Source of the DNA: Saksenaea vasiformis B4078
Lineage: Eukaryota; Mucoromycota; Mucoromycetes; Mucorales; Saksenaeaceae
NCBI GenBank assembly: GCA_000697055.1
Contig: JNDT01002383.1
Span: forward strand, 1-64,000
Direction of reading: 5' to 3'
DNA: 64,000 nucleotides
The position numbers were made by a program, and so were the translations under genes. The notes beneath the pieces are model-generated. The model was not told the origin of the DNA, searched no databases, and saw only the letters and a list, made by a program, of their open reading frames with translations. Of this stretch, positions 48,461 through 60,247 are shown piece by piece. Every line of letters starts with the position of its first letter. Position 1 is the first letter of the stretch.

Positions 48461-48497
48461 TACTACTACCACTACCACTACCACCACTACTACTACT
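48461..48497. repeat. ACT/ACC trinucleotide microsatellite
   Basis: Twelve tandem ACT or ACC triplets in an intergenic region, with no open frame around them. Confidence 0.85.
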
Positions 48498-50399
48498 CAC
48501 TGTCTTCATAGGATCCAGAGATGGTTAGTATTTTTCAATGCATAGTATAAACAGGATTTTGCACAAGAATGGCAGTAAAACATCCAATGTCATGTTCACG
48601 CGCTGTGTAAAAGCCCCACTATAGCATCATCCACACCACACATTGCATCTACGGTAGCTTATCAATGAAGATTTTCCTTTCTGCATTAGTTGTGTATTTG
48701 CACGCATATGTTTCGTCATTGCATACAGCTCGTTTCTTGGTAAGAGACTGATTGTTTTCACATCCGAAAGTATAGACAGATAATACCGTACGCTAACCTA
48801 GCCTTCAAAGACAATGAAAAAAGACGGGTAATACGAACGACCTGACCGGAAAAATAAAATAAAATGAAGATACGCTTGTTGCAGAGACACAGCCTCATCT
48901 TCGCTTTCCGAAGCATTCCGTTGAAACAAGATGTTGCACAGCAGCACATTGTTCTCACTCTACACATGATAAGTTTAGATTTTTTTTAGAGTGTCTTTTA
49001 GACGATCCCTTCCAGAAAGGGGTTTGAGCACGGGCCCATGTATCAAGTGTACTATCGGATGCGTGCGAAAATGAATGCAAGAAGTCGTTTGATAGTAATT
49101 GTCACTTCTTCTTTCATAAAGTGAGCTGGTTACAGAAAGGTACCACGTCGTGCGGGAACTATCGATTGGAATTAAATTTTGAGACACAAGTAAAATTAAA
49201 ATCTTACAAAGACAATGAATTTCCGGGTTGATAAGCACCAAAGTATGTTTTTGTACAAAAATTCCGAAAAAGAACAATTACATCAATACGTTACGATGAA
49301 ATGCATGCATCAAAGGGAAAAAAAAGTTAGGCAACGGTGAAAAGCTAAGAAAATAGAGAGAGAAAGGGAGTACAAAAAAATCACACGCGACAACCGCGAT
49401 GAGACAAGTGGAAAGGACACACAACGAGATAACGGTTGCGTCATTATAGTATGAGGTCCCCAAAAGGGAAAACTGAATAACTAAGCACACATGACTTGAT
49501 AGGCAACAAAAAAACAAGTAATACCTTCGAACACCTTGAGAACTGTACAATATCAGGGTCTTTAGAAAGGTGGGAAAAGGGTTCTTTACGATCTAAACAA
49601 CTTACTGGATTTTTTAGTATATACCAAAAACATATTGGTGTCTTATCCTTGTTTTCATATCCAGGCACCGAGATGTCATCTTTCATGCTACACATAACTC
49701 AATTGGGTATGTTTGGCTATTTTTGTGCCATAAAATGAAAAAGTCATAGCCAACCCCTTTCATCGTTTCTAATGCATATACCAATTATAGAATAATAAGG
49801 GGATGAGTGTGGCATGTAATAACAAGACACTTTGTATCAGGTCTCCGGTGCATTCGGTGCCCCCCGTAAGAAGAAGAACAACAGGGTTGACACATGGTGT
49901 GACAATGATATGTGTTTTCATTTTTTGTATTACAACGGCTTAATCTTTTTATCTTGTAATGAAATCAGGCGTCACTGTATGAAAGAAAGGAAAAAAAAAA
50001 CAAAGTTGTATACTATCGAACGTTCTTTTTCAGAGATGACGGGGCGTAATTAAACATTCATCAATGAGAAAATTTAAGGTTCTATGCAGTGTCGGGATAA
50101 GGGTGATTGCATAACAAAGATTCCTGATGTCTGTTATCAGGTACAGCATCAACCCGCCAGAGGGTCCGTATGAGAGGACAAATAATCCACCAAATTAAGG
50201 CATTAGAGTCAAATATGGATATGTTTTCCTAGATGATGACAAAACAAAGTTTTTATGCATCGACTTCCAAGACAAGAACACACACACGCACGCATGCGCG
50301 GATGCACCATTCATTTCGTTTAGTAAATTTTGTCAATGTATCCGAGAAGCGGGAGCAATGCTGCACTTGGCGAATTTTTTTTTTCCTCAGATTCATTTG

Positions 50400-50407
50400 T
50401 ATATAAA
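50400..50407 (+). promoter_or_regulatory. TATA box of aspartic protease 1
   Basis: TATATAAA, 43 nt before the ATG. The paralogue at 58.9 kb has the same octamer 53 nt before its ATG, which supports function. Confidence 0.7.
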
Positions 50408-50449
50408 GGTGAATGTAATTTGACTTCTTCTGTTCTCTACCAACAAACA

Positions 50450-51780
50450 ATGCAATTGAGTGCAAGCATCACTGCTCTCTTGGCTATCGCCACCTTTGTC
50501 TCGGCTGCTCCTGTGAAGAGCAAAGGACACCAAGTGCCCGTGGTTCCTAACCCACACTTCAAGCGCAACGCTACCGCTAGTGTCCTCCGCACACAAGCGA
50601 AGTATGCTCCTTACTTGTCCCATGCATTCTCCGGTGGTAGAATCCCAATGACCGATTACCAGAACGACATCATGTACTATGGTCAGGTCGAGATCGGAAC
50701 ACCCCCACAGACATTCAACTTGGACTTTGATACCGGCTCTTCTGACCTCTGGATTGGTAAAAAAAAGAAAAAAGAAAAAACAAAATATGACAAGTCCAAT
50801 TTTTTTTTCCTAACCACAACCGATAGCTTCCACCATCTGCCAGAACTGTGGATCGAACCAGAATCTTTACAATCCTCAAGAGTCGAGCACCTACGAAAAG
50901 GATGGTAGAACCTGGAGAATCGGTTATGGTGATGGATCCCAAGCCAGCGGTATCCTTGGAAAGGATGTTGTCAACCTTGGCGGACTCGCCATCAAGGGTC
51001 AAACCATCGAATTAGCCCAGCAGGAATCAGCTCAATTCCAGAGTGGCCCCACAGACGGTCTTCTTGGCCTTGGCTTCGACTCTATCACCACTGTCCAAGG
51101 TGTCCAAACCCCAGTGGACAATTTGATCTCGCAAGGTTTGATCAGTGAGCCCATCTTTGGTGTCTTCCTTGGCAAGCAAAATGAAGGCGGAGGAGGAGGT
51201 AAAATTAAAAACAAAAAAAAAAGATTGATCCACTTGGTCTCCTGATGAATGCAAAACAGAATACATCTTCGGTGGCTATAATCCCGACCACATCGGTGGA
51301 CAGTTGACCACTGTTCCTGTGGATAACTCCCAAGGTAAGTAGAGACATTCAATCTATCCATACTTAGCCCCATTCCTAGGATGGTACAGCATTAACATCG
51401 ACGGCATCAGCGCTGGTGGCCAGCAGGTGACTAGCTCTTTCAGCGGTATCCTCGACACCGGCACCAGCTTGTTGCTTTTGGAAAACCAGCTCGCCCAACA
51501 GATTGCCCAGACCTATGGTGCCCAGGACAATGGCGACGGTACCTTCTCCATCAGTTGTGACACCTCGCAGTTCCCGCCTCTTGTCTTCAGCATTGCTGGC
51601 GGCCAGTTCGAGATCTCGCCCGACTCCCTTGTTTACGGTAACAATGGAGGCCAGTGCATTGCTGGTTTCGGTTACGGTGGTCTGCCATTCTCCATCCTTG
51701 GTGACACCTTCCTGAAGAACAACTATGTCATTTTCAACCAGGCTGTCCCAGAAGTGCAGATCGCTCCCGCTAGATACTAG
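50450..51780 (+). CDS. Secreted aspartic protease 1 (rhizopuspepsin-like, A1 family)
   Basis: Four exons, 50450-50756, 50827-51198, 51260-51334 and 51380-51780, give 1,155 nt (384 aa). A signal peptide (residues 1-~20, ending VSAAP) is followed by a propeptide to about residue 65. The mature pepsin fold carries both catalytic triads: FDTGSSDLW (D94) and [11 protein letters not shown] (D277). The flap YGDGSQASG and two Cys pairs (CQNC; CDTS with QCIAGFG) are present. The C-terminus [19 protein letters not shown] is typical of mucoralean rhizopuspepsin-type enzymes, which are acid endoproteases secreted for nutrition. A TATA box and a 3'UTR hairpin before AATAAA are shared with the paralogue 7 kb downstream. 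Confidence 0.95.
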
Positions 51781-52018
51781 GTCGAGCTAGTGGATCACTC
51801 CGCTGATTGATTATCTATTTATTTACGTATTTATTGGCAATACGTTGCCCCCACTTGTATGGTATTTATTTCGCAGTGCGATCAATAAATCCCCTTTATT
51901 GCTAAAGTACTTCCCTTTGCTCCAAAAAAGAAACGGAAAGTATCTTTATCGGTACGATGACAAAAGCTAATCAAAATACAAAAGTTCCTGAGATGTAGTC
52001 CTTCACGATCCTTTTTTC

Positions 52019-52053
<35 letters not shown>

Positions 52054-55000
52054 GCTGTGTATCCAGACCCAAAACCTGCATTTCATGTGTGGATATCTTT
52101 ATCCTCAGTAGCGCTTCCAAGCGCATGAATAGACGATATTCTGCTGCATACGGTTATCTAGAGAAATTCTACAGGTCTCACTCTCTTGCTTTTTTACGAG
52201 ATAAGCTCCCAACTTCTCACGTGTGCATCTTAGGCATTCATTCAACAAAACTAACTTTTTACTGTACGTGCCCCTTTTAGACGCAAATGTGTAAACAACT
52301 CCCAAACAACTCGATGTATTCTATCGTACCATAAACAGCAAGTCCTGATAAGCACACATTTTCAATAGCAAGTTGTGGGATATCTTCTTGTTGAAACATG
52401 CACAAAACCACCAGCAGATCACATTCGCATGTTAGAGGGCTCAACTGTTTGTCATAGGAGATACAGCAAATGCACCTTGCTATACTATCACTACCTCCAT
52501 TAATGGATGATACCACTCGTTTATCACTGGTGCTACTGTGGTGGCTGAAACAACAAGCACGTTAATATCACGAGTTACTGAAACTTTTTTTATGCATACT
52601 TTGTTTGGTAGGAGAGAGAAAAAAAGAAGGAGGGCTTGGCTTGGCGCACGGTGAATTAGGGTGCATAAAAGACAATTTCCATTACAAGTAATACAAGATA
52701 ATGTCGTTTCGTTTTACTACACTTATATGAATGTCCTAAATTGATGGTGAAAATGGAAACAGAGCATGTGTTACTAATCGTATCCCATCAGAATGCAACA
52801 TAAACTCACATTTACATTGGAAACCCTTCTTTCCAAGCATTTAAAACTATCAACGTTGGAAGATTGCCAACTATTTGTGACCATTCATGTTTAAGTTGCT
52901 GTCAGATGACAAAAAAAGACACGAATGACGCGTTATGTACTTGCGCATCCGTCGAAACAAATACAGTCTTCTTTATACGTGTGCGCCAAAGTCATGTATA
53001 TTGGTACTGTAAAAAATTAAAATGTATGCCAATATTTTCTGAAAAGACATGTACAACAATCCATGCTCGTAGCGAAGTTTATGTGCATATTCTGGAACAC
53101 CGAATGAAAGAATATCTGCAGTTTCCGAATAGTGAGATTGTTGTTGATGATCCTGATATGAAAAGGGGACGTCACGACGTCACGTTCCTACAAATATTGG
53201 ATTTTGAATACACGTTTGCGTCATCTGCATATTACCTTGTGTTAACACCATCTCAATCCTGCAGCGAGGAGCAGTAGATCTTTGCGCGGAGAGGTAGATA
53301 GCTTTCCTTCTAAATCAAAGCTGTATTGCTCTTGTCCATTGTAATAGATTTCTCTAGCACATCAATCGGAACGCGTCAAGTCGCAGTATTTAAAGGGACG
53401 CATGAATTCCTTTTTTTTTCTTTGTCTCCGTTTCCCACATGAAACGCCTCTGGTACGTACTGGGGCTGACTATACACACGGAAACTTATGTCTTTCGATC
53501 GATTGTTTAGACCATTGGTCGTTAACCTATGAAATTGCCTGCTCCATGGAAGCCACGAACCTCACCTCACACACCCACCGAAATGGTGCAGGTGTGGTAC
53601 TCACGGATGCGTGGGATTACCTTTGGGGTAAGTAAACTGATATCCAAGTATTGTTCCATTTACTAGCCATGAGTAAATTTTATGCAGTCTATATGGGTTT
53701 TGCGTCCGTCGAGGGGCCGCGTTGATGTAAGTAGTATATGAATTTGTTGCCAGTTACGTATTAACGAACGCATACTTGATCCTTTTCTTAGCGTAAGAGT
53801 GGCTCCTCATGGACGCAAAATTTATCTAGATTAGCGTAAAAAGTTATTCAATAAACAGTAGCATGAGACTCGTGTATCCACGGATCTTGGCAAACTGTGA
53901 ACAAACTTGACAGTTCAATCAACTTCCTATGCCATTACGTAACGCACTGATACGTTTGACCATAACCTTATGCGGAATTTTAAGCTTTTTATGCCGTCAG
54001 CCTACATGTGATGCATCTTGTCTAGCTAGAACTTGTCCAGGTATATTTTTATGCAACAGCTCTTTTGTTTGTTACACTTTAGATTAGCGCGGTTGCTTCT
54101 GCTATGGCTATCATGATCACAGACGTATCAGGTGTGCGATATATCGTGCTTCACCTGCTGCAAACAACAGACTTTATCTCACTGCAATATTTCTCCCGTA
54201 CTATACGACACAGAGAGCGCGCATCACAATTATACCACAGTTTGATGCCTTTAAGCGACAATATAATCACCATCAACGAATTCTAAACTCTAAACTGTAT
54301 TATTTTCATATAGCAAATTGTATTAAATAACTTTAGTAAAAAAAAAAAAAAAAAGCTTGTGGAAAAGATATGTTCAAAGGAGCAAGAGATCATTCGTTGG
54401 CTTCCCACCAAAGAGCCTTCGATTTACTCAGATGACGACAGTTTGTACATTAAATGGTGCAAAGGAAAAAGATTACGCATGATCACAGTGGCAATCTACG
54501 TAGTAGTAATCACCGTTGTCTCCATCAAATGGCGTTCGGATTTCTCGGATTATCCCATAATTCCGCGTTGGTTTTAAACTGTTTGGCGTTAGATCCAAAT
54601 AATCTTTACATCAGATGTAGTCCCTTTTTGTATACTGCACTCGTAAACCTTGCGTCGGAAGTAGGCCGTTTATACGTCAACTCAGAGTGCATTTGCTGAT
54701 GTAATATTGGTTCCAGTGTCCAATTACAACGTTCGTTCCACATAGCGAAGTGTGATGGATGGATATTTAAAAGGAGGCCTAAATATTTCTTTTCTTCTTC
54801 GGTTCTGCTATTATTGAAAATCTCTGGTATGCATCTTACATGAAATACGTATTCATGATCACTCACACCATTTAATGTGTAAGACCTCCGTCCCGAGCCA
54901 TCTTGGCTGCAAACGTGTACCCTAGTCGCTTTCATCTTTTAACTCTACGTTGAGTTGTTCATAACAGCGGCGCTATTTCATAAACAATATTTCTAGCATC

Positions 55001-58000
55001 ACGTATGGAATAAGATACAGCGGTTAAATCCGCAATGGTTTGTCAATTAAACTTCAGGAGTGGGTTCATCCCAGGGATCCAAGTCTATAGAAGTTGCAAT
55101 TGCTGACCTCGTAAAAGGAAAAAAAAAAGAAATAAATGCAGTGCTATGACGAACGAGCGTTTCTTTTAGGGTTGACATGGCACCCAGAGGAGACGTATCC
55201 AGCTTTCGTGTGTTTGCGGCTAATAATTCATTTCGTCCTTCCACCTCATTTTAGCAGATTGCAAGCGAAAGAAATTTCCTGTTCTAACGCTTCACTGTTC
55301 AACTGTAACCACACTTAGTATACGTTGCACTGATCATGAGACAAATGAAATTTTTTTTTGCCAGATTCACCAAAGTTAGAAACCTGTTTAGAAGCGCGTT
55401 TGCAATTGGCAAGTCTGTGCGAGTATGCATTCTAATCGTCATAGTAAACATGACAGACGATAGGCCGTGCACAGTTCTGTGCAGGGTTGCATGCAGCTCC
55501 TAACTGGAAGTATCATGTAATTTCTTTGTATACTAATGCTAAATTTAATCCAAATGCTTATATTAAAGTAATTGGTGCAGGGTATGAAAATGAAAATCAC
55601 ACAACTGCGACTCAGATCTAAAACGTTTATGCCAGTGTATCTACTACCAATATTAACGGTAGTTCCACGGAAATTAATCATACTGCCATGTGAAGAGGGA
55701 CTTCCCCTGCGCGGGATTGTGTATTTTTTTTTCCCAAAATGGGGCTGTCATTCGCTTCTTCGAAGACGAGCTGGTTATTTTCATTGGAGCGTATTGCTAC
55801 AGACACCGACAGGTAATCGAGATTCTTAGATTCTCCTCGAGTGCACAATCTCCGCTGACATCCTCCGATTCTTTCGAAATTGCTACAGGCGTTTGAAGAA
55901 TATATGCATCGACTGGTGGGACAATGCTCAGCAGAGTATCGCAAAGAAAAGATCGAAAAATTCAATCCACCGGCAGGTAGTGAAAATCGGATTTGCCATG
56001 CCAGTATGGTCATCTGCTGGAGGAAGCTGCATCGCCGCATTCTCAGACAACGTAGACGTGGTCTGAGCTGTTTTTAGAAACCGTGAACGCTAAAAGCATT
56101 ATGCGGGAGTGCATTACTTGTCTAATTCAAACAGCTCGCCCATGTAGATGATAGCGTGGCCAAAACACGTGCCCCGCTCTCCACTTTCTTTTCCGCTGAA
56201 AGCGTTCCTTTTTTGCTATGTTGGTTGGCGAAATTCCCCTGAACTACCGCTCACAACCCGAACTGAGCTTTTATTTTTCAAACGTCGATTTGGTTATTCC
56301 TGCAAGCTCGAGGTATCCTTCGTCTGGTGGCAGTTGTTATTATCGTTTTCTTTACAATCAAAGCGGATGGATCAAGCTCTCTTAGCTCCGTCATCCTCCA
56401 ATAGATCCAGGTACAGGTTGCATTGATACACATGATATGTATCATAAAGGGTCTGTCGCCACACTTTAAGGTTTACCGTCTTCATTTATTATTATACTTA
56501 TTTTTTTTTTACTTTTATCTACAACTCTAGATACGCGTTCAATTGCGCGTACGGATAATCGGCATAGGTGGCAGACAATCCACGGTCTTGATTTGACTAC
56601 TTTACGGACATAAACAGTGAATAAGAAAGAATTATAGCAGAGACGCTAATGCTTTCTCACGATCCTCATCGCTTGCTCAATGGTCTGTCCGAATGGGCCT
56701 ATCCATAATTCACACGCTGCTGCAGAAGAAAAAAAAATTATTTAACCGACTATGAAACAGCGGAGATACATGTTCATTTAAGGGCTACACCAAGCTATCT
56801 TCAATATCAACGATCAAAGCTCTTAAGATATCAGTGAAAGTCTGTGATATGTCCATTCTCACGTCAGAGCGCGTCATTGAACACCCTATCCCATGACTTC
56901 TTAAGCGGCTGCATGTAAGCCAATAGATTTCCTTTGAGAGTCCAATACGGTGATTGCGAACGCCACTGGATATTTTGAGTTACGGAAGGGTCCTGCTGGG
57001 CATCCTTATCATGTGAAACTTCAAGCAGAATTGCAGATTAAAAAACCTGTATTATTCGCCGCAGCAAGTGGCACTAACTTTGTCTGAACGAAGCAGCCAA
57101 TCAAATAATTAAAAATGCGATGGCGTATAAGCAGTCTCGTAAACGAAAATGATAGAGCTATTCCAAGAGCACGGGCCAATCCGTCATGTGAATGGATGCG
57201 TGCGAAATCCGGGTTTTCCGTTTAACAGATAGAGGTGTAGCAGTGGATACAAAAAATGAAATGACGCCGTCTATTCAATCTGAAACGCATTAATATGACA
57301 CAGCGCTTTTCCTCTAACAATCGCTTCATCTCAGGCGATCGGCAACAAGCCTGCCGATTATGGACAAAACTGCCCAAAATAAACGATGTGCGTAACCTTA
57401 GCAATCACTATTGTATGTAAATGGTAGACAGAGCGTGTACAAAGGTCATGAGTCATAAGAAAACAAGGAACACACAAGTTCCCAATCCGCCTGTAGAATG
57501 AAGAGTGAGCAGAAAATGTACTGCCTAAATGCCGTCATCAGCCCATTTTCAACACAGACCTTACTTGTCACTCCGTGGAACACATGGGTGTATTACAATT
57601 ATGGAGTGGACAAGATGGATGAGCCTCCCTAGCCACAAAGTGATGTCTCTTTCTGTGGTGTAACTCTGGAGAATGACGGGGATCTGTCACTTTATTTTAG
57701 CGCTTGCCAACGTGGAGAAATGGACTATGGGCAATTACTAGCATAAAAGTGTATTAGGCTGTATAGACAGAGAGGGTCTTTGCAAAAATACCAGGGTTTT
57801 CCAAAGTTTTCAAGCACGAGATTGCCAAAGGACGCCAGACCAAAAACTTACTAGAGCAAAGATATGTCATCTTCTTTACTGTTTCTGATTGGTGGTAGAA
57901 GTACCATTTGCCATCCCGATAGAGTATGTTTGTCCATTTTTGTTTGTTACATCGCATAAATGAATGGACGATCGGTTTAGACTGGATATGGCACCAATAA

Positions 58001-58800
58001 GGAGCACAAATTGTCGCTGATCGCTGTTATTTTTGTTGTCCGACGTCACTGACGGAATGGACAGAGGGCGACATTGAGAACGTTCTCCGTCGGAAGATTT
58101 GCGGAATCGAGCGGCGAAATGCATTTATCGAGATTGCCTGATGGAAATGGAGCATTCATTACTGCTAATTATGAGGGCGTAAAAGGGGGATTACAAACAT
58201 AAGAAGAGTTGCCTCCACGGTGAAAGTGCAATTTCCAAACATGGTTAGTAATGGTTGCACCTTCAAGGTTCATTATTTTGGCTCGTATGAAGGTCGATTG
58301 CTTGTACGTCCAACAAAAGTACAACAAGGGAAAAAAAATCAGACGATGAGCTTCAGTTTATCATCTCTTACCAGCTAGTGGGTTCCCATTTTCCATCGTT
58401 CACGGTCCCTCAATGATCAAAAATACTAAACGCTAACTATGCGATGTTATGCTTCGGTACTATTCGTGCTATTCTTTTTTTGTTCGTAATTGACTAAAAA
58501 GCTCTGGTGCAATTTTAAGTCCCAGTCTTTAGCGTTGTACCGCGTAAATCCGTCTGAATATTAGCGGTTCCTGAAATCCAAGCTGGTGTTTTGCGTACGA
58601 CAGTATCACTGTTTCATAACCAGTGGTTGCTTATTATTATTTTTTTTAACGCGTCCAAAAAAAGCGATTCTTGTTCGTTTATGGGCATTGTTTCCGGAGT
58701 AAACATGGTTCATATTATGCCAAAATTCATCTTAGCCTTTACCGGGCAATACTCAAGTTTAAGGGCCTCTACTGTCGTGGTCCGAATCACACAAAATTCG
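51781..58800. other. Seven-kilobase gene-poor region between the two aspartic proteases
   Basis: No gene is firmly supported. The longest plus-strand ORF, 52864-53277 (137 codons), is rich in Cys and Tyr in its first half but matches no family. The ORF at 53402-53635 follows a TATTTAAAGG word and ends at a GTAAGT donor, so it may be a first exon. The ORFs at 54104-54286, 54359-54577 and 55880-56077 look like coding scraps. A mixed T8/A19 tract lies at about 52021-52047 and an A-run at 54338-54353. The region may hold decayed mobile elements, but none could be reconstructed. Confidence 0.4.
51871..51889 (+). terminator. 3'UTR hairpin and poly(A) signal of aspartic protease 1
   Basis: TCGC-AGT-GCGA (51871-51881) forms a small inverted repeat immediately before AATAAA (51884-51889). 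The same arrangement occurs after the paralogue at 60228-60247. Confidence 0.55.
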
Positions 58801-58808
58801 TATATAAA
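58801..58808 (+). promoter_or_regulatory. TATA box of aspartic protease 2
   Basis: TATATAAA, 53 nt before the ATG, matching the octamer in front of the paralogue at 50.4 kb. Confidence 0.7.
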
Positions 58809-58861
58809 CCCCTCCTTCTTTGGCACCATCCCAATTCCTCATCACACTCAATTCTCTAACA

Positions 58862-60087
58862 ATGAAATTGACTGCAAGCATCGCCGCTCTCTTGGCTGTC
58901 GCCACCTTCGGATCTGTTGAAGCCGCTCCTGTCAACGGCAACCAGGGCCAGCTCCACATTCCTGTCTCTGGCAACCCCTCCTTCACTCGCAATGCCACTG
59001 CTAGTGTTCTCCGCGCCAAGTCCAAGTACGCCAAGTACGTCGCTCACTCTTACTCTGGCACCGGCGTTGTGCCCATGACCGACCATCTCTACGACGTTAT
59101 GTACTATGGTGAAGTTGAGATCGGCACTCCCCCTCAGAAGTTCAAGCTTGACTTCGACACTGGTTCCTCTGACCTTTGGATCGGTAAGCCTATCAAATTT
59201 TTTTATTCCCTTAGAATTCTCACTAACTCTTTAATTCAGCCTCTACTCTCTGCACTAACTGTAGCCCCAAGCAGACCAAGTACGATCCTTCCAAGTCCAC
59301 CTCCTATAAGAAGGATGGTCGTCCCTGGAAGATTGGCTACGGTGACGGTTCCCAGGCTAGCGGTATCCTTGGTACCGACACTGTCAACCTTGGTGGCCTT
59401 GCCATCAAGGGTCAGACCATCGAATTGGCTAAGCAGATCTCCGGTAACTTCGAAGATGGCAGCATTGACGGTCTTCTCGGTCTTGGCTTCGACTCCATCA
59501 CCACCGTCCAGGGTACCAAGACTCCTGTCGACAACTTGATCGAGCAGAAGTTGGTTGACAAGCCCATCTTTGGTGTCTACCTTGGTAAGCAGTCTGAAGG
59601 CGGAGGAGGTGAATACGTCTTCGGTGGCTACAACAAGGATCACGTCGCCGGTGAATTGACCACCGTCAAGGTCGACAACTCGCAAGGCTGGTACAGCATT
59701 ACCGTCGACGGCTCCAAGGTCGGTGACAAGCAAGTTGCTGGCTCCTTCGACGGTATCCTCGACACCGGTACCACTCTCTTGCTCTTCACCGACTCCTATG
59801 CTAAGAAGATTGGTGCTGCCTACGGCGCTAAGGACAACGGTGACGGTACCTTCACCATCGACTGTGACACCTCCAAGCTTCAACCCCTTGAGTTCACCAT
59901 CGCTGGTGCCAAATTCCAGGTTCCCTCTGATTCCCTCATCTACACCAAGTACCAGGGTCAGTGCATTGCTGGTTTCGGCTATGGCGGTTTGCCCTTCGCC
60001 ATCATTGGTGACACTTTCTTGAAGAACAACTATGTCATCTTCAACCAGGCTGTCCCTGAGGTCCAGATCGCCGCCGCTAAGCACTAA
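58862..60087 (+). CDS. Secreted aspartic protease 2 (rhizopuspepsin-like, A1 family)
   Basis: Two exons, 58862-59183 and 59240-60087, give 1,170 nt (389 aa). The protein has a signal peptide ([20 protein letters not shown]), a propeptide with [17 protein letters not shown], and the catalytic motifs FDTGSSDLW (D99) and [11 protein letters not shown] (~D282). It shares [20 protein letters not shown] and the same C-terminal block [19 protein letters not shown] with the enzyme at 50.5 kb. The single intron is at the same phase-1 site after DLWI; the two other introns of the paralogue are absent. Codon use is strikingly C-rich at third positions compared with the paralogue, suggesting high expression. 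It probably arose by local duplication, and both genes keep the same orientation. Confidence 0.95.
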
Positions 60088-60227
60088 AGAGCGCGCGTGG
60101 GTTTAATCTTGTCTCCTCTTATTTAAAATCCTCTATCGTACCCCACCCTCAAACGACAACCTCTTCTATTTATTATTCCCTGATCTCTACTGTGTAGTGA
60201 GATGCTTATTTATTTCAGCGTTTTATT

Positions 60228-60247
60228 TTCGCAGAGCGAACAATAAA
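60228..60247 (+). terminator. 3'UTR hairpin and poly(A) signal of aspartic protease 2
   Basis: TTCGC-AGA-GCGAA (60228-60240) lies directly before AATAAA (60242-60247). It corresponds to the hairpin plus AATAAA after the first aspartic protease, while most of the surrounding 3'UTR has diverged. Confidence 0.55.

Larger units (their letters stand above)
47773..50449. other. Gene-poor region, about 2.7 kb
   Basis: No firmly supported gene. AATAAA-like words at about 47938-47944 may end the APSES transcript. A 76-nt candidate exon at 48665-48739 encodes a hydrophobic signal-like peptide followed by a GTAAGA donor (see findings). ORFs at 48063-48281, 49278-49550 and 49832-50053 show no family pattern. 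A (CA)n-like tract lies at about 50278-50290. Confidence 0.4.

Noticed and set aside
48461..48497. Short regular triplets that could suggest a CRISPR-like array
   Set aside because: Simple ACT/ACC microsatellite with no spacers, in a eukaryotic genome.
53402..53635. Possible gene beginning MNSFFFLCLRFPHETPLV
   Set aside because: A TATA-like word and a donor are present, but no continuing exon or family could be found, so it is left as part of the gene-poor region.
59236..60084. A 282-codon minus-strand open frame
   Set aside because: It mirrors the C-rich second exon of aspartic protease 2, has no ATG context or domain, and the plus-strand protein is certain.
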